From Lachnospiraceae bacterium AC3007 (GTDB lineage Bacteria; Bacillota; Clostridia; Lachnospirales; Lachnospiraceae), in contig JHYK01000014.1 of assembly GCA_000621405.1 (NCBI GenBank), forward strand, positions 25,204 to 89,203: 64,000 nucleotides of DNA, in the 5' to 3' direction. Shown piece after piece: positions 17,109 through 28,692 of this stretch. Each line of letters opens with the position of its first letter. The stretch's first letter is position 1. The position numbers were made by a program, and so were the translations under genes. A model generated the notes under the pieces. That model worked only from the letters and a program-made list of their open reading frames with translations, ran no database searches and was not told the origin of the DNA.

Positions 17109-18332
17109 AGTCTCAGGCAGTTTCTTTGTAAGCCAGTCCTTTCCATCCACAAAACGGGATACTATGAAGCTTGCGACGTAGTCGCCGGCCGCATTGACCA
17201 TGGTCGCGGGCGGATCCACGAGATCGCCTATGGCAAGGGCTATGGGGAATGCCACTGCCAGCTGCTCAGGGAAGAAGAGCGTGCAGAGCACGAGCTCACC
17301 CGTTCCGCCGCCTCCGGGGATACCGCTCATAGCCACCGAAGAGAATACGGCTATGACAATGGCTAGCACTGCGCGTCCGGTTCCGAAAGGCAGACCGAAC
17401 ATTCCGAAGAGGAAAGCGACTTTTATTATCGCGCTCATGGCGCTTCCGTCCATGTGCATGGTGGCGCCCATGGGAACCACTATGTCACTTACTTCTTTTG
17501 ATATTCCCGTCTCCTCGGCCACCTCCATATTGGTCGGGATGGTGGCTACTGATGAGCATGTCCCGAAGGAGACAGCAGCGGGTCTGAAAAGATGGGAGAA
17601 CATGACCTTTACGGCGCCGCGTCCTCCTCCGAACCTTGCGTATATCGGGAAGAAGATGAACATGTATGCGATGCTGACCACATAGTATACGATGATGGCT
17701 CTTGCATAATTCGTGACAAAATCCTTGCCGTGCGTTGCGACAAGGGATGCAAAGAATCCGAAGAATCCGATCGGCGCATAGTAGGTTATTATCTTGACGG
17801 TCTTCATTATGCAGTTCGTGATGTCAGCGAGAAGCGCCGCTGTCCGGGTAGCCGCTCCTCCTGCCATCTGCACGCCGAAGCCGAAGAGTATGGCGGCGAT
17901 GATAAGAGGCAGTATGGCTCTGCGGCTTAAGAGCTCAAAGAAGTCGGGTTTTGTGAAGAAGTTGACTATAAGATCGGCGATGCCGAGTACTTCGGGCTCG
18001 CCGGCTTCATACTCGGGCTGCATCGTGAAGATCGGCAGGAACCGTATGATCACGTACATTATCACGCTGGCTATCATGGCGGTACAGAGGAAGGTCACGA
18101 CCGTGATGCCGAGCAGCTTTCCGGCTCTTTTTACGCTGGCCATATTTGCGATAGCGGATGCTATCGAACAAAAGACCATCGGGACCACAACGCAGAACAT
18201 AAGATTGATGAATACAGTCCCGAGCGGCTCCAGTGCTGTCGCTCCCGGCCAGATCGCGCCGACTGCACAGCCTGCAACTATGCCCAGGAGCATAGTCAAA
18301 AGGAACCAGTAGTTTTTCAGAAATTGTTTCAT
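17091..18332 (-). CDS. Dicarboxylate/amino acid:cation symporter (DAACS)
   Basis: 413 residues with about eight membrane helices and two re-entrant loops. Family marks include FINLMFCVVVPMVFCSIASA, FGTCSSVATIPTNMEVAEE (the serine-rich hairpin), VPMGATMHMDGSAM (the NMDG-like motif, here HMDG) and IPGGGGTGELVLC. Members bring in glutamate, aspartate, serine/threonine or C4-dicarboxylates with sodium or protons. The start at 18332 has GGAGG 8 bases upstream; the frame extends to 18446 but without a ribosome site. Divergent from the HD-GYP gene. Exact substrate not determined. Confidence 0.88.
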   Translation of the reverse strand: MKQFLKNYWFLLTMLLGIVAGCAVGAIWPGATALEPLGTVFINLMFCVVVPMVFCSIASAIANMASVKRAGKLLGITVVTFLCTAMIASVIMYVIIRFLPIFTMQPEYEAGEPEVLGIADLIVNFFTKPDFFELLSRRAILPLIIAAILFGFGVQMAGGAATRTAALLADITNCIMKTVKIITYYAPIGFFGFFASLVATHGKDFVTNYARAIIVYYVVSIAYMFIFFPIYARFGGGRGAVKVMFSHLFRPAAVSFGTCSSVATIPTNMEVAEETGISKEVSDIVVPMGATMHMDGSAMSAIIKVAFLFGMFGLPFGTGRAVLAIVIAVFSSVAMSGIPGGGGTGELVLCTLFFPEQLAVAFPIALAIGDLVDPPATMVNAAGDYVASFIVSRFVDGKDWLTKKLPETEKTTG

Positions 18333-18410
18333 GATTTTGCCTCCTGATACTTTACTTAATTCAGTTCCGAGAATATGATACAGATATTGTAGCATATTGC
18401 TGTCATGATA

Positions 18411-18419
18411 TGCTATAAT
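18411..18419 (+). promoter_or_regulatory. Extended -10 promoter for the HD-GYP gene
   Basis: tgctataat is an extended -10 box (TGn plus TATAAT). It puts the RNA start near 18426, which argues against the GTG at 18422 and for the ATG at 18488 as the translation start of the HD-GYP gene. Confidence 0.6.
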
Positions 18420-18487
18420 TTGTGAAATGCCTGCTGAGTGACCCAATATATTGTGCTTTTTGCCAGGCCCGGGGATGCCGTAATGTC

Positions 18488-20623
18488 ATGATCTCATATA
18501 TAAAGAGTATAAACAGCAGCAGAAAGAGGCTGCTTATCGTAGTCATCGGGATAGCGATCAATGTTATCCTGAAATATCTGATGTACCGGTTTAACATCCC
18601 TCTGTATCTTGATACGGTAGGAACCATCGCCGTGGCTGTGGTCAGCGGTCCGCTGGCTGCCACCTCGACTGCTCTCCTGACGAGCATCCTGTGCAGCATT
18701 TTTATTCCTTCTTCGGCGTACTACGGGATACTCGGGATATCGATAGGCATCTTCGCCGCCGTTTTTGAGCGCAAGGGCATCTTCAGGCATGTCAAGGGCG
18801 TTGCGGCCTTCATACTTATCTCAGCAGTCATCGGCGGGATCTTCGGAGCCCTTCTTCAGTGGGGTCTTTTAGGGAAGCCTGAATTCCCCATAGTGGAGGA
18901 GGCAGTAGGAACTCTTGCGCATCCGGATGATCCGGCTTATTTTTATATCTTTGTTCTCGTCAATTTTGCCATCGAGATCGTGGACAAGGCGATTACCACA
19001 GGACTCGTCCTTATGGCCGTCCACTTCATACCCGAGAAGACCCGGCAGGCGATATGGGACAGCAGGTGGCTTCAGAAGCCTCTCTCCAAGCAGGAGATAA
19101 AGGAACTCTTTTCCGGACATGAAAAAGGAGACGGTCTTCTTAAGAAGCGAATCACGCTGATGCTGACCTTCACCGCGATCCTCCTGGCTCTTTCCATGGC
19201 GGTCATAAGCGTAACACTTCACTATGTGAATCAGAAAAAGGAATATTCGCAGATAGCAGTCGGCGCGTCCAGTCTTGCGGCCACTGCCGTCGATCCCGAC
19301 AAGGTGGGAGACTACATGAGCCTTGGACCCGAAGCTCCCGGATACAACAAGACGCTGGATGTTCTCTATACCATCAGGGACAATTTTCCCGCGGTCAAAT
19401 ATCTCTATGTGATAAGGATAGAAAAGGACGGATGCTATGTGGTCTTCGATCTGGAGGCCGAGGACACGGCGGCTCTTGCGCCCGGAGACAAGATAGAATT
19501 TGAGGAGGCTTTTGCCGATTATATCCCGGCGCTGATGTCCGGCGGCGAGATCGATCCCGTAGAGTCGGATGATATCAGCGGCTGGGTCCTTACTGCCTAT
19601 ACTCCGGTTAAGAACGATGCGGGAAGGACAGTCTGCTATGCCTGCGCCGATGTGTCGATGGAGTATCTGTCAGATTATCTTAAAGATTATATAATAAGGG
19701 CTCTGCTGATCTTTTCCGGATTCTTCATACTCGTTATAGCTTACGGTCTGTCCATATCAAACATGAACATGGTATATCCGATCAACAGCATGTCCGCATG
19801 CGCCCATAATTTCTCAGCAAAGGATCTGGACCAGAAGTCTCTGGATGAGGATGTCGCAATGCTGAGATCCCTGGACATACATACCGGAGACGAGGTCGAA
19901 AAGCTCTATCACGCCATATGCAGCATGGCCATGAATACTGCAGAGCAGGTTAGGAGCATAAGATACTATGCCCAGGCCAATGCAAAGATGCAGAACGGAC
20001 TCATCATCACGATGGCGGACATGGTGGAAAACCGTGATTCGGACACGGGCGCGCATGTACAGAAGACAGCGGCATATGTGCGCATCATACTGCACGGTCT
20101 TAAGAAGAAGGGCTATTACGCGGAAAAACTGACGGAGAAATATATGTCCGACGTGGAGATGTCCGCGCCGCTTCATGATGTCGGCAAGATCAACATCCCT
20201 GACGGGATACTGAACAAACCCGGCAAGCTCGATGATAAGGAATACGAGATCATGAAGACACATACGACAGCCGGCAAGAGGATCCTTGAAAATGCCATAA
20301 GCAGCCTTGAGGGAGAGAACTATCTGAAGGAAGCCCGCAACATGGCTGCGTATCATCATGAGAGATGGGACGGCAAGGGTTATCCCGAGGGGCTTAAGGG
20401 AGAAGTCATCCCGCTGTCGGCGCGTGTCATGGCGGTCGCTGATGTATTTGACGCTCTGGCATCTCCCAGGGTATACAAGCCGGCTTTTCCTCTGGAAAAA
20501 GCGCTTAAGATAATAGAAGAAGGCTCCGGGACCCAGTTTGACCCGAAGTGCGTCGAGGTATTCTTTGAGGCTCTCCCCGAGGTCAAGCAGGTATTGAGAA
20601 AATATCACGGGGACATCATATAG
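18488..20623 (+). CDS. Membrane sensor with HD-GYP phosphodiesterase domain
   Basis: About 711 residues. Residues 1-180 form a block of membrane helices ([20 protein letters not shown]) resembling integral sensing modules. A further helix, an extracytoplasmic sensor region (about 260-400) and another helix ([19 protein letters not shown]) follow. The C-terminal HD-GYP domain carries [14 protein letters not shown] and [16 protein letters not shown], the metal-binding HD and GYP motifs, so hydrolysis of cyclic-di-GMP or a related dinucleotide is likely. ATG 18488 is chosen because a -10 box at 18414 lies before it. It is 23 bases upstream of the hybrid kinase and probably co-transcribed. Confidence 0.88.
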   Translation: MISYIKSINSSRKRLLIVVIGIAINVILKYLMYRFNIPLYLDTVGTIAVAVVSGPLAATSTALLTSILCSIFIPSSAYYGILGISIGIFAAVFERKGIFRHVKGVAAFILISAVIGGIFGALLQWGLLGKPEFPIVEEAVGTLAHPDDPAYFYIFVLVNFAIEIVDKAITTGLVLMAVHFIPEKTRQAIWDSRWLQKPLSKQEIKELFSGHEKGDGLLKKRITLMLTFTAILLALSMAVISVTLHYVNQKKEYSQIAVGASSLAATAVDPDKVGDYMSLGPEAPGYNKTLDVLYTIRDNFPAVKYLYVIRIEKDGCYVVFDLEAEDTAALAPGDKIEFEEAFADYIPALMSGGEIDPVESDDISGWVLTAYTPVKNDAGRTVCYACADVSMEYLSDYLKDYIIRALLIFSGFFILVIAYGLSISNMNMVYPINSMSACAHNFSAKDLDQKSLDEDVAMLRSLDIHTGDEVEKLYHAICSMAMNTAEQVRSIRYYAQANAKMQNGLIITMADMVENRDSDTGAHVQKTAAYVRIILHGLKKKGYYAEKLTEKYMSDVEMSAPLHDVGKINIPDGILNKPGKLDDKEYEIMKTHTTAGKRILENAISSLEGENYLKEARNMAAYHHERWDGKGYPEGLKGEVIPLSARVMAVADVFDALASPRVYKPAFPLEKALKIIEEGSGTQFDPKCVEVFFEALPEVKQVLRKYHGDII

Positions 20624-20646
20624 ATCGTGTATCGGAGGCTATCGCA

Positions 20647-23600
20647 ATGCTATCTCTAAGAATCAGATCGGCAACTCTTTTCTTTACCGCGCTGGCAATG
20701 GGCGCGGCAGTCATCACATCAAACGCTCACACTGTATGCGCCAAAGAGCCTGCAGCATCGGATGCTCAGGACCCCTCTTATGCGACGGGCGGCGGATATG
20801 CCGTCACCGGGCAGCTTCGGGATATAGGCTACACATCAAGACTCTACGATGCCGAAAACGGGCTTCCTACTTCGGATGCCAACTGCATTCTCTCCACCTC
20901 CGACGGCTATATCATGATAGGAAGCTACAGCGGAGTAATCCTCTATGACGGCAGTTCATTTGAGAGGATGGACGCATCCGACGGCCTTACGAGCGCCAGG
21001 GCCATGATCGAAGATTCAAAAGGAAGGATATGGGTCGGCACGAACGATAACGGAGTCGTCATGCTGGACGGCGGCGAAAGGGTCCACTATACCTACAGGG
21101 ACGGACTGTCTTCGTCTTCCGTAAGAGCGATAACCGAAGGAGAAGACGGGGTCATCTATCTGGGACTTGCGACGGGACTTGCCTGTATCGGTGAAGACAT
21201 GGTGCTCAGGACCATCGACGATGAAAGACTCAATTCCGAGAACATCGTACGTCTTGTCAGCAGCACAAGAGGATATGTATATGGCTGCACCAAAAAGGGA
21301 GACATATTCCGGCTGTCAGGCGGGAAAGTCGCCGAATACCATTCGGGCGCGACTCTCGGGATAGGGACGATAACTACTCTTTTCCCGGATCCCGAAGATC
21401 CTCATTCGATGTACTTCGGCACAGATTCGGATAAGGTCTACTACGGTACCATAGGCGCCACAAAGGGAGGCCTTAAGGAGATAGATGTAGCCCCGGCTGA
21501 CGATATCTGCTGGATCACCTCGGCCTGCAACAGGATATGGATCAATTCGTCCAATACCGCGGGATACCTCGACAGTGACCGGACATTTCATGCGATGGGA
21601 GATATCCCGATGAATGACGGCATAGAGATGATGGAACCCGATTACCAGGGCAATCTCTGGTATGCCTCCTCGAGACAGGGCGTCATGAAGGTCGTGACGA
21701 GTAATTTCATGGATATAACGGAGGCTTACGATCTTCCCGAGGAAGTCGTGAATTCCACCTGTGTCCTGGACGGAATGCTATATATCGGGACGGACAGGGG
21801 ACTGCAGATACTGGATCTTAAGGATCTCATCCCGGTGGAGAATGAGCTTACCCGATCCATCGGTCAGAGCAGGATCAGATGCATAACCTCCGATGACGAC
21901 GGGAATCTCTGGATATCGACATATGAAGAATCAAAGGGCCTAATATGCTGCTCTCGGGACGGAGAGATAACAAGCTATAACGAGGACAACGGGCTTGTGA
22001 ACGATCATGTAAGATGCACTCTCCAGTCAAGTGACGGCTCGATGCTCGTGGCCACTAACGGCGGACTGAACATCATAAAGGACAAAAAGATAGTAATGAC
22101 CGCAGGCGCGGGCGATGTGATAAAGAATACCGTTTTCCTAACTCTCGAGGAGGGCAAAAACGGAGAGATCTATGCCGGTACAGACGGCGGCGGCATCTAT
22201 ATCATAGAACCCGACGGAGTCCGCAACATAGGCCGTGAGGACGGGCTTACGAGCGACGTCATCCTTCGTATCAAGAGGGATGAAAAAAGAGACGTGTACT
22301 GGATCATTACCTCCAACTCCATCGAATACATGCAGGACGGCAGGATAACCGAGGTGGAGGATTTCCCTTACAACAATAACTTCGATATCTTCTTCGGCGA
22401 AGACGACAATATCTGGATCCTCTCTTCCTACGGGATGTACTGCGTGAAGGCCGATGACATGCTGAGCGGGGAGAGCTTTGATTATAAGCTGTACAATTCC
22501 AAGAACGGCCTTCCCAGCGTACCGACGGCTAACGCATACTCCGAACTTGATGATAACGGGGATCTCTATATCTCAGGCAGGACAGGAGTCGGAAAGGTCA
22601 ATATAGAAGACTTCTTTGAGGAGAGGGATCAAGTGAAGCTCGGCGTAAGATCCGTGTACTTCAGGGACGAAGAGATAAGGCCGGACGAGACCGGCACCTA
22701 CATCATCCCTGCGGGCAGCGGGCGTATTCAGATCAATGCTGCCATACTCGATTACACAATGACCAATCCTACAGTGCGCATGTATCTTGAAGGCAGCGGG
22801 GATACCGGCATCACGGAGACCCAGAGCGATCTGTCATCGCTTGAGTATACCAAGCTGGAGTACGGTAATTACGAACTTCACATCCAGATAATAAACGAGA
22901 GCAGCGGAGAGGTCTATCAGGACACCACGGTATCTTTTGTGAAAAAGCCCCATTTCACGGAGCTTCTCGCAGTAAGGATACTGCTTATCGTGCTGCTTGC
23001 GGCGCTTGTGGGCGTGATCGTATGGCGCGTCATGACAGGCACCGTCATAAGAAGACAGTATGTCGAGATACAGCAGGCAAAAGCCGATGCGGAGAGAGCC
23101 AATTCCGCCAAGTCACGTTTCCTTGCGAACATGTCACATGAGATCAGGACTCCCATCAATACCATCATGGGAATGGATGAGATGATCCTGAGAGAAGACG
23201 CGACCGATGTGCCGAAGGAATACTTCATGTCCATCGTGAATTATGCGCTGGATATAAGAGGCGCATCCGAATCCCTCTTAGCCCTCATCAACGATCTTCT
23301 TGACATATCAAAGATAGAATCGGGCAAGATGCACCTTGTGGAGCAGGAGTACGATACTGCAGATCTTTTCAGATCGATCGTGACCATGATAAGGGTAAGG
23401 AGCCAGGAGAAGAATCTGGAATTTAACGTTGATATCGACAGCACTCTTCCGAAGCGGCTATACGGAGATATGGGCAAGATCAAACAGATAGTGCTGAACC
23501 TCCTTACCAATGCGGTCAAATATACCGCATCGGGAGGATTCACCTTGAAGGTCACGGTGGAGTCAAGGGATGAAGAAAGATGCTCTCTCTTCATCTCCGT

Positions 23601-24891
23601 GAAGGACACGGGCATAGGAGTAAAAGAAGAGGATCTTGAAAAACTCTTCACAGCATATGAGAGACTCGATGAGGAGAAGAACAGCGCGATCCAGGGCACG
23701 GGCCTCGGGTTGGATATCTCGAGACAGTTTGCTGATCTCATGAACGGTAAGCTCTGGTGCGAGAGCGTGTATGGCGAGGGCTCCGAATTCAAACTGACCC
23801 TGACGCAGGGTATAGTGGACAAAGAGGGTATAGGCGAGTTCCAAGAGGAAGTGGATGAAGATGCAAGAGGACCTTACGTGCCGCAGTTTGTAGCTCCCGA
23901 TGCGGACATACTTGTGGTAGACGACAATCCCATGAACCTTACCGTCATCAAGGGACTGCTGAAATCCACCAAGGTCTTTGTGACGACTGCGGAGAGCGGA
24001 CCGGAATGTCTTGAAAAGATAAAATACGGCAACTTCAATGTGGTCCTTCTCGATCATATGATGCCCGGAATGGACGGCGTGGAGACGGTCGCCCATATAA
24101 GGGAGGACCATCCCGATCTTCCCGTATATGCTCTTACGGCGAATGCGGCAGCGGGAGGAGAAGAATTCTATAAGTCAAAGGGCTTCACGGGATATCTTGC
24201 AAAGCCCATAGACAGCCTGGCTCTCGAGAAGGCTATAATGAAGCATCTTCCGGAAGAGATAATGATGAAGCCGGAGGCGGACAGCGCCGAGACAGAGGAA
24301 GCATCACTTCCGGAGGATAAGAAGTGGCTTGAGGATGTCGACGGGATATCGATTGAAAAGGGAGTGAGATTCTCGGGCGGAATGTCTTCTTTCCTCTCAT
24401 CTCTGGACCTCTTTTATTCGACAGTGGACGATAATGCAGCCGTCATAGAAAACGCTTATAATGATGGTGATATCAGACTTTATACGATAAAGGTCCATGC
24501 GCTGAAGAGTTCGGCGAGGATAATAGGAGCCGATGAGCTCTCGTCGCTTGCGGAGAAGCTCGAGGATGCCGGCAATAAAAACGATACTGCTTTCATTGAT
24601 GCAAATACCGGCAGGCTCCTTGCGGACTTCAGGGCCTACAAGGATAAGCTCGGGCGCCTTGGCGCTGATGACGGCGAAGAGAAGGAGCCCATAGACGAGG
24701 ATGAGCTTAAGGACGCATATGATGCTCTCAGGGAAGTGATCCCTTTGATGGACTATGATTCCGTGGAGATGATAATAGACCAGCTCGAAGGGTATGCTCT
24801 GCCTGATGCTGATGCCGCAAAGGTGTCAGAGCTTAAGAAAATGCTGAAGCTTCTTGATTGGGAAGGGATGGAAAGATTATGTCAGAAATAA
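20647..24891 (+). CDS. Hybrid sensor histidine kinase with propeller sensor, receiver and Hpt
   Basis: 1414 residues. A signal peptide is followed by a large extracytoplasmic region of two-component-type propeller repeats ([20 protein letters not shown] and many GLTSxxVxxI units) and a Y_Y_Y-like domain. One membrane helix lies at about 772-795. The kinase core has [16 protein letters not shown] (His about 831) and HATPase boxes ([21 protein letters not shown]). A receiver follows with Asp about 1136 ([13 protein letters not shown]), and then an Hpt domain with His about 1284 ([13 protein letters not shown]). This is a complete internal phosphorelay. It overlaps the receiver protein gene by 13 bases, the likely partner. 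The ligand is unknown; propeller sensors of this type often respond to glycans in Bacteroidetes. Confidence 0.93.
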   Translation: MLSLRIRSATLFFTALAMGAAVITSNAHTVCAKEPAASDAQDPSYATGGGYAVTGQLRDIGYTSRLYDAENGLPTSDANCILSTSDGYIMIGSYSGVILYDGSSFERMDASDGLTSARAMIEDSKGRIWVGTNDNGVVMLDGGERVHYTYRDGLSSSSVRAITEGEDGVIYLGLATGLACIGEDMVLRTIDDERLNSENIVRLVSSTRGYVYGCTKKGDIFRLSGGKVAEYHSGATLGIGTITTLFPDPEDPHSMYFGTDSDKVYYGTIGATKGGLKEIDVAPADDICWITSACNRIWINSSNTAGYLDSDRTFHAMGDIPMNDGIEMMEPDYQGNLWYASSRQGVMKVVTSNFMDITEAYDLPEEVVNSTCVLDGMLYIGTDRGLQILDLKDLIPVENELTRSIGQSRIRCITSDDDGNLWISTYEESKGLICCSRDGEITSYNEDNGLVNDHVRCTLQSSDGSMLVATNGGLNIIKDKKIVMTAGAGDVIKNTVFLTLEEGKNGEIYAGTDGGGIYIIEPDGVRNIGREDGLTSDVILRIKRDEKRDVYWIITSNSIEYMQDGRITEVEDFPYNNNFDIFFGEDDNIWILSSYGMYCVKADDMLSGESFDYKLYNSKNGLPSVPTANAYSELDDNGDLYISGRTGVGKVNIEDFFEERDQVKLGVRSVYFRDEEIRPDETGTYIIPAGSGRIQINAAILDYTMTNPTVRMYLEGSGDTGITETQSDLSSLEYTKLEYGNYELHIQIINESSGEVYQDTTVSFVKKPHFTELLAVRILLIVLLAALVGVIVWRVMTGTVIRRQYVEIQQAKADAERANSAKSRFLANMSHEIRTPINTIMGMDEMILREDATDVPKEYFMSIVNYALDIRGASESLLALINDLLDISKIESGKMHLVEQEYDTADLFRSIVTMIRVRSQEKNLEFNVDIDSTLPKRLYGDMGKIKQIVLNLLTNAVKYTASGGFTLKVTVESRDEERCSLFISVKDTGIGVKEEDLEKLFTAYERLDEEKNSAIQGTGLGLDISRQFADLMNGKLWCESVYGEGSEFKLTLTQGIVDKEGIGEFQEEVDEDARGPYVPQFVAPDADILVVDDNPMNLTVIKGLLKSTKVFVTTAESGPECLEKIKYGNFNVVLLDHMMPGMDGVETVAHIREDHPDLPVYALTANAAAGGEEFYKSKGFTGYLAKPIDSLALEKAIMKHLPEEIMMKPEADSAETEEASLPEDKKWLEDVDGISIEKGVRFSGGMSSFLSSLDLFYSTVDDNAAVIENAYNDGDIRLYTIKVHALKSSARIIGADELSSLAEKLEDAGNKNDTAFIDANTGRLLADFRAYKDKLGRLGADDGEEKEPIDEDELKDAYDALREVIPLMDYDSVEMIIDQLEGYALPDADAAKVSELKKMLKLLDWEGMERLCQK

Positions 24892-25631
24892 AAGCGATCA
24901 TTACAGGTGAGAAGGAATCCTTTCTTGTGCGGGTGATGTTAAAGAAGATCAGGGAAGCCGGGACAGAATGCAGCTTTGTACCCTGGAACGTGGATGACAT
25001 CAATGCGCATTGGGAGGGCACCACTCTTGTGATACTGTATATGGACGGAAGACCTTCCGACAAAGTGATCCATTTTCTGAAGGACAAGATGGCCGACGGC
25101 GGAAGCGTGCTGATCCCGATAGGTGAAAAGAACGACGTGAATTACATCTGCGACAATATGCCGAAAGACATCATATACAGGACTTTTGTAAGGCCTGTGG
25201 ATAATGATCAGCTGGCTGCTGTCGTGAGCGAGATAATGGGTAAGGCGAGCTCGGGTGAATTCAAGAAGAGCATCCTCATAGTGGACGACGATCCCAGCTA
25301 TCTGGGGCTTGTGCGCGACTGGCTCAAGACTGACTATAAAGTATCCATGGCTAATTCCGGTCTGCAGGCCATTAAGTGGCTTGGCAAGAACAAAGCGGAT
25401 CTTATATTACTGGATCACGAGATGCCTGTAACGAGCGGTCCCCAGGTGCTGGAGATGCTGAGAAATGACGAGGAGACACGGTCTATACCCGTCATGTTCC
25501 TTACGGGAAAAAGCGACAAGAAGAGCGTCATGCAGGTCGTCTCACTGAAGCCGGAGGGATATTTCCTGAAGACCATAGAGAAGGAGGAGCTGCTTCAGAA
25601 GCTTGCCGAATACTTTGCCCTGAACAGATAG
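24879..25631 (+). CDS. Tandem-receiver response regulator without output domain
   Basis: About 250 residues. The C-terminal half is a standard receiver: [18 protein letters not shown] (acidic pocket), [20 protein letters not shown] (phospho-acceptor Asp), FLTGKSDKK (Thr and Lys). The N-terminal half ([30 protein letters not shown]) looks like a diverged receiver without the acidic pocket. No DNA-binding or enzyme domain is present. ATG 24879, with GGAAAG upstream, lies inside the kinase gene, so the two are coupled. It probably takes phosphate from the kinase Hpt domain. Confidence 0.88.
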   Translation: MSEIKAIITGEKESFLVRVMLKKIREAGTECSFVPWNVDDINAHWEGTTLVILYMDGRPSDKVIHFLKDKMADGGSVLIPIGEKNDVNYICDNMPKDIIYRTFVRPVDNDQLAAVVSEIMGKASSGEFKKSILIVDDDPSYLGLVRDWLKTDYKVSMANSGLQAIKWLGKNKADLILLDHEMPVTSGPQVLEMLRNDEETRSIPVMFLTGKSDKKSVMQVVSLKPEGYFLKTIEKEELLQKLAEYFALNR

Positions 25632-25632
25632 A

Positions 25633-26982
25633 CTATCTGTCATACAGGTCTTCGCGCGTTATATTCCTTGCCCATTTTCCGGAGAAATAATTCTTCAGTA
25701 CCCAGGGCCATTTGACGAATTCATCGGTGCACAGAAGGACATAGACCCACATGACCGGAAGCTTCAGCACGAAGGCAGCTATGAATCCCACGGGCAGAGC
25801 ATAGCACCACATGTCTATAGTATCGCATATCATTCCGAACTTCGAATCCCCGCCCGCCCTGAAGACGCCTGCTATGAGTGTCGTATTAACGGCGGCGCCG
25901 TGGATGTATACCGTGTTGATGAAAAGCATGTATTTCAGATATCTGTGGGCTTCGGGCGTGACGTCAGCGAAGTCCAGTATGAAAGGGATAAGACACAGTA
26001 TCACAACGGATCCCATCATCGCGGAGATGACAGTCATGATCATAAGACGTCTCGCGGATTCCTTTGCTTCTTCTATCTTTCCCTCTCCCATGATATTGCC
26101 GAGGATAATGCCGGATGCGCTTCCTACGGCAAAGCAGAATACCGTACCGAACCCTTTGACGACGTTTACGAACGAATAGGCAGCCACGGCGTCATTGCTG
26201 AGATGCCCGATTATCGCCGAGTACAGTGAAAAAGCGACTCCCCAGCTGATGTCATTGATGAGGGCCGGCACAGCCATGCTCAGAAAATCATGAAAGAGCA
26301 GACCGTTTTTCCTGAAGATATATGAAGGCGCAAGATGTACGTTTTTGCTCCGTGCCGACACTATGATGCAGAAGATAAGGACCATTCCCCTTGAGATGGC
26401 AGTCGCAAGAGCGACTCCCACGACACCCATCTTCGGAAGTCCGAAGAGACCGAAGATGAAGAGAGCGTTCAGCAATATGTTGCAGATGAATCCGCCGATG
26501 TTCATCACGGTACAGACGGCAACACGCTCAACACTTCTGAGCACCGCCATGAAGACCTCGGAGATGCTCCAGAATACAAAGCTTACGGCGACGACCTTAA
26601 GGTAGGATGCTCCGAGCGATATGAGCTCGGGATCGGGAGTAAAGACCATCATCATATATCGCGGGATGAATAAAGACGCGAGCGTGAAGAGTGCGGCAAA
26701 CATCAGGGAAAACCTGAGGGCTATGCCCTCGACCAGATGGACTGCTTCCAGATCGCCTTTTCCGTTGTACTGGCTCGAGAGCATGGTGGCTCCCGTTCCG
26801 ATGCCGAAAAATACCATGAAGGCGACCGATGTATAATTCACCGCAAGCGACACGGATGATATCGCCGACTGCCCGACATAGTTGAGCATCATCACATCCG
26901 TGGATGCTATGGTTGCCGAGAGCAGATTTTGAATCACTATGGGAATGGTTATCTTTATTGCTTTACTGTAAAAAGGATGCAT
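25633..26982 (-). CDS. MATE family efflux transporter
   Basis: 449 residues with 12 predicted membrane helices in two similar halves. ITIPIVIQNLLSATIASTDVMMLNYVG at the start (shown only as VIQNLLSATIASTDVMMLNY) and FWSISEVFMAVLRSVERV are typical of MATE exporters, which move drugs or metabolites out using sodium or protons. An AGGAAG site lies before ATG 26982. Its stop comes 1 base after that of the receiver gene on the other strand, so the two are convergent, and it is divergent from the lipoprotein gene at 27133. Confidence 0.9.
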   Translation of the reverse strand: MHPFYSKAIKITIPIVIQNLLSATIASTDVMMLNYVGQSAISSVSLAVNYTSVAFMVFFGIGTGATMLSSQYNGKGDLEAVHLVEGIALRFSLMFAALFTLASLFIPRYMMMVFTPDPELISLGASYLKVVAVSFVFWSISEVFMAVLRSVERVAVCTVMNIGGFICNILLNALFIFGLFGLPKMGVVGVALATAISRGMVLIFCIIVSARSKNVHLAPSYIFRKNGLLFHDFLSMAVPALINDISWGVAFSLYSAIIGHLSNDAVAAYSFVNVVKGFGTVFCFAVGSASGIILGNIMGEGKIEEAKESARRLMIMTVISAMMGSVVILCLIPFILDFADVTPEAHRYLKYMLFINTVYIHGAAVNTTLIAGVFRAGGDSKFGMICDTIDMWCYALPVGFIAAFVLKLPVMWVYVLLCTDEFVKWPWVLKNYFSGKWARNITREDLYDR

Positions 26983-27045
26983 TACTTCCTGGGCTCCATA
27001 ATCCGGGGAAAAAACACGTCTTCATTCATGCATGGACAGTCTCCG

Positions 27046-27075
27046 TGGACTATACACAGTGTTATATAGTATAAT
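27046..27075 (+). promoter_or_regulatory. Promoter of the lipoprotein operon
   Basis: TGGACT (27046-27051) and TATAAT (27070-27075) with an 18-base spacer. The leader then holds a nearly palindromic cccgtattacggg (about 27098-27110) before the ribosome site ggggag; this could be an operator or a small hairpin. Confidence 0.5.
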
Positions 27076-27132
27076 TGACTTTGGTTTAAAAACAATACCC
27101 GTATTACGGGGGTACGATTTGGGGAGAAAAAC

Positions 27133-27594
27133 ATGAAGAAAAAACACTCATTTATCATGCTCCTGCTGCTTACAGGAATACTCACATCTGTCCTGACAGG
27201 CTGCGGCTCGAGCGAACCCGATCCCAACAGCGGAGTGTATGATGCCGTGAGCGCTGAGATGATGGGCATTACCCTTGATATCAATGACTTCTCGGACGAG
27301 GACATCTCTATCGAGCTCAAGGACGGGGGCAAGGCCAAGTTCATCTATGAAGGTGACGATTACAGCATGAAATGGGAGCTTGACGGCGTTACCTTCCATG
27401 CGGAAGGAGGCGGAGCAGAGCTTGACGGAACGCTTTCAAACGGCACGATCCATCTCGAGGACATGCTGGGAATGGGCGTCAATATGGATTTTGTCTGCGA
27501 TGACCTTGCCAACGGCGGCTCTGAGGATTCCGGCAACCTGCTCGACAGGCTTAAGGATGCCAAAAAGGGCAAGGAAGTCTATGTTCTCGAATAA
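27133..27594 (+). CDS. Small lipoprotein of unknown function
   Basis: 153 residues. A lipoprotein signal peptide ends in SVLTGCGSS, so the mature protein should be lipid-anchored at Cys about 24. The mature part is acidic, with a repeated beta-strand pattern (GGKAKFIYEGDDYSMKWELD, VTFHAEGGGAELDGTLSNG) that resembles small beta-sandwich lipoproteins common in Clostridia. A ggggag site precedes the ATG. It is the first gene of a plus-strand set that continues with a second lipoprotein, a zinc-ribbon protein and an AIM24-like protein. Confidence 0.8.
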   Translation: MKKKHSFIMLLLLTGILTSVLTGCGSSEPDPNSGVYDAVSAEMMGITLDINDFSDEDISIELKDGGKAKFIYEGDDYSMKWELDGVTFHAEGGGAELDGTLSNGTIHLEDMLGMGVNMDFVCDDLANGGSEDSGNLLDRLKDAKKGKEVYVLE

Positions 27595-27618
27595 TCATTT
27601 GCAGGATAAGGAGCGATC

Positions 27619-28641
27619 ATGAATTTTTTTGACACAGGATTAAAAAGACCGGTCATATGCGCTATGTTCTGCGTTGGGATGGCCGCTCTGCTTTCCGGCT
27701 GCGGAAGCAGTATCCCCGAAGGATACTGGACACTTACCGGGATGACCGAAGGCGATGAAAAAGTAGAGGAAGATGATCTTGAAGATTACGGTCTTGATGA
27801 CGCCTATATCTCGACGGATGATGACGGATCGGGATATGTGGTGCTTTTTGACGTACCATCTTCGTTTGAATGTGATGAAGATGAGAGCGTGCTTGAATTC
27901 GATTCCGGAGATGTAAGCTATAAGATCTCCGGCAAGAAGCTCATACTCGAGGATAAGAATGTCTCCATGACATTCAAAAAAAGCAAGGAGGATGCTCCGA
28001 AGAAGCCGAAAAATGTGTCGGCGGTCGCCTATTCCGTCGCGGGATCCGGCAGCGACAGTGACTCAGGGAGCAGTTCTTCGATCGCTTCCGCAGGCAGCGA
28101 CATGGCCGATATCATGTCAGGCAACAGCGGGAGCGGATCCGCCGCGGTGGAATTCTTCGAAGGCGACTGGTACGGATACTGGACGCTGAATGCCTGGGAC
28201 GATTACTGGGAGCCGTATGAGGGTGACAACTACGATATCCTCTGCGAGATAAAGATGAACGATGACGGAGAGACAGGACAGATGATCCTCTGGGATGCTG
28301 CCATGCCGTATGACAGTCCCATAGCGCAGGTGGATATATCCACAAGAGCAGGACTTGATCCCAATATCGGCGGACTGTGCTCCGAGGGCGGTTATTTCCT
28401 TGATGACGAGCTGGAGCATGCCGACTGGCTGATAGATCCGGGTATCTATGACTATTCCGACTATATCCAGGTCGATGCCTATTATTATGATACCAAGGGT
28501 GAGATGACCATGAGCTATGAGATCCATCTTAAGAAATGGGGCGCGGACTGGAGCGATCATGATCCTCTTCCGCCGCAGTACGACTGGTACAAGGATCTTG
28601 TGGACAAGGGTGAGAGCATGCCGGATAATCTTCCCGAATAA
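27619..28641 (+). CDS. Lipoprotein of unknown function
   Basis: 340 residues. The N-terminal signal ends in ALLSGCGSS (lipobox Cys about 29). The mature protein is very acidic. It has a first beta-rich part, a Ser/Gly linker (SGSDSDSGSSSSIASAGS), and a second beta-rich part with WYGYWTLNAWDDYWEPYEG. It starts 24 bases after the first lipoprotein, which it resembles in composition and probably in fold. No family was recognised. Confidence 0.78.
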   Translation: MNFFDTGLKRPVICAMFCVGMAALLSGCGSSIPEGYWTLTGMTEGDEKVEEDDLEDYGLDDAYISTDDDGSGYVVLFDVPSSFECDEDESVLEFDSGDVSYKISGKKLILEDKNVSMTFKKSKEDAPKKPKNVSAVAYSVAGSGSDSDSGSSSSIASAGSDMADIMSGNSGSGSAAVEFFEGDWYGYWTLNAWDDYWEPYEGDNYDILCEIKMNDDGETGQMILWDAAMPYDSPIAQVDISTRAGLDPNIGGLCSEGGYFLDDELEHADWLIDPGIYDYSDYIQVDAYYYDTKGEMTMSYEIHLKKWGADWSDHDPLPPQYDWYKDLVDKGESMPDNLPE

Positions 28642-28692
28642 GGGAACGGAATCGTATATCAGCGCATCTTTTGACGGAAAGCGAGGAAGATA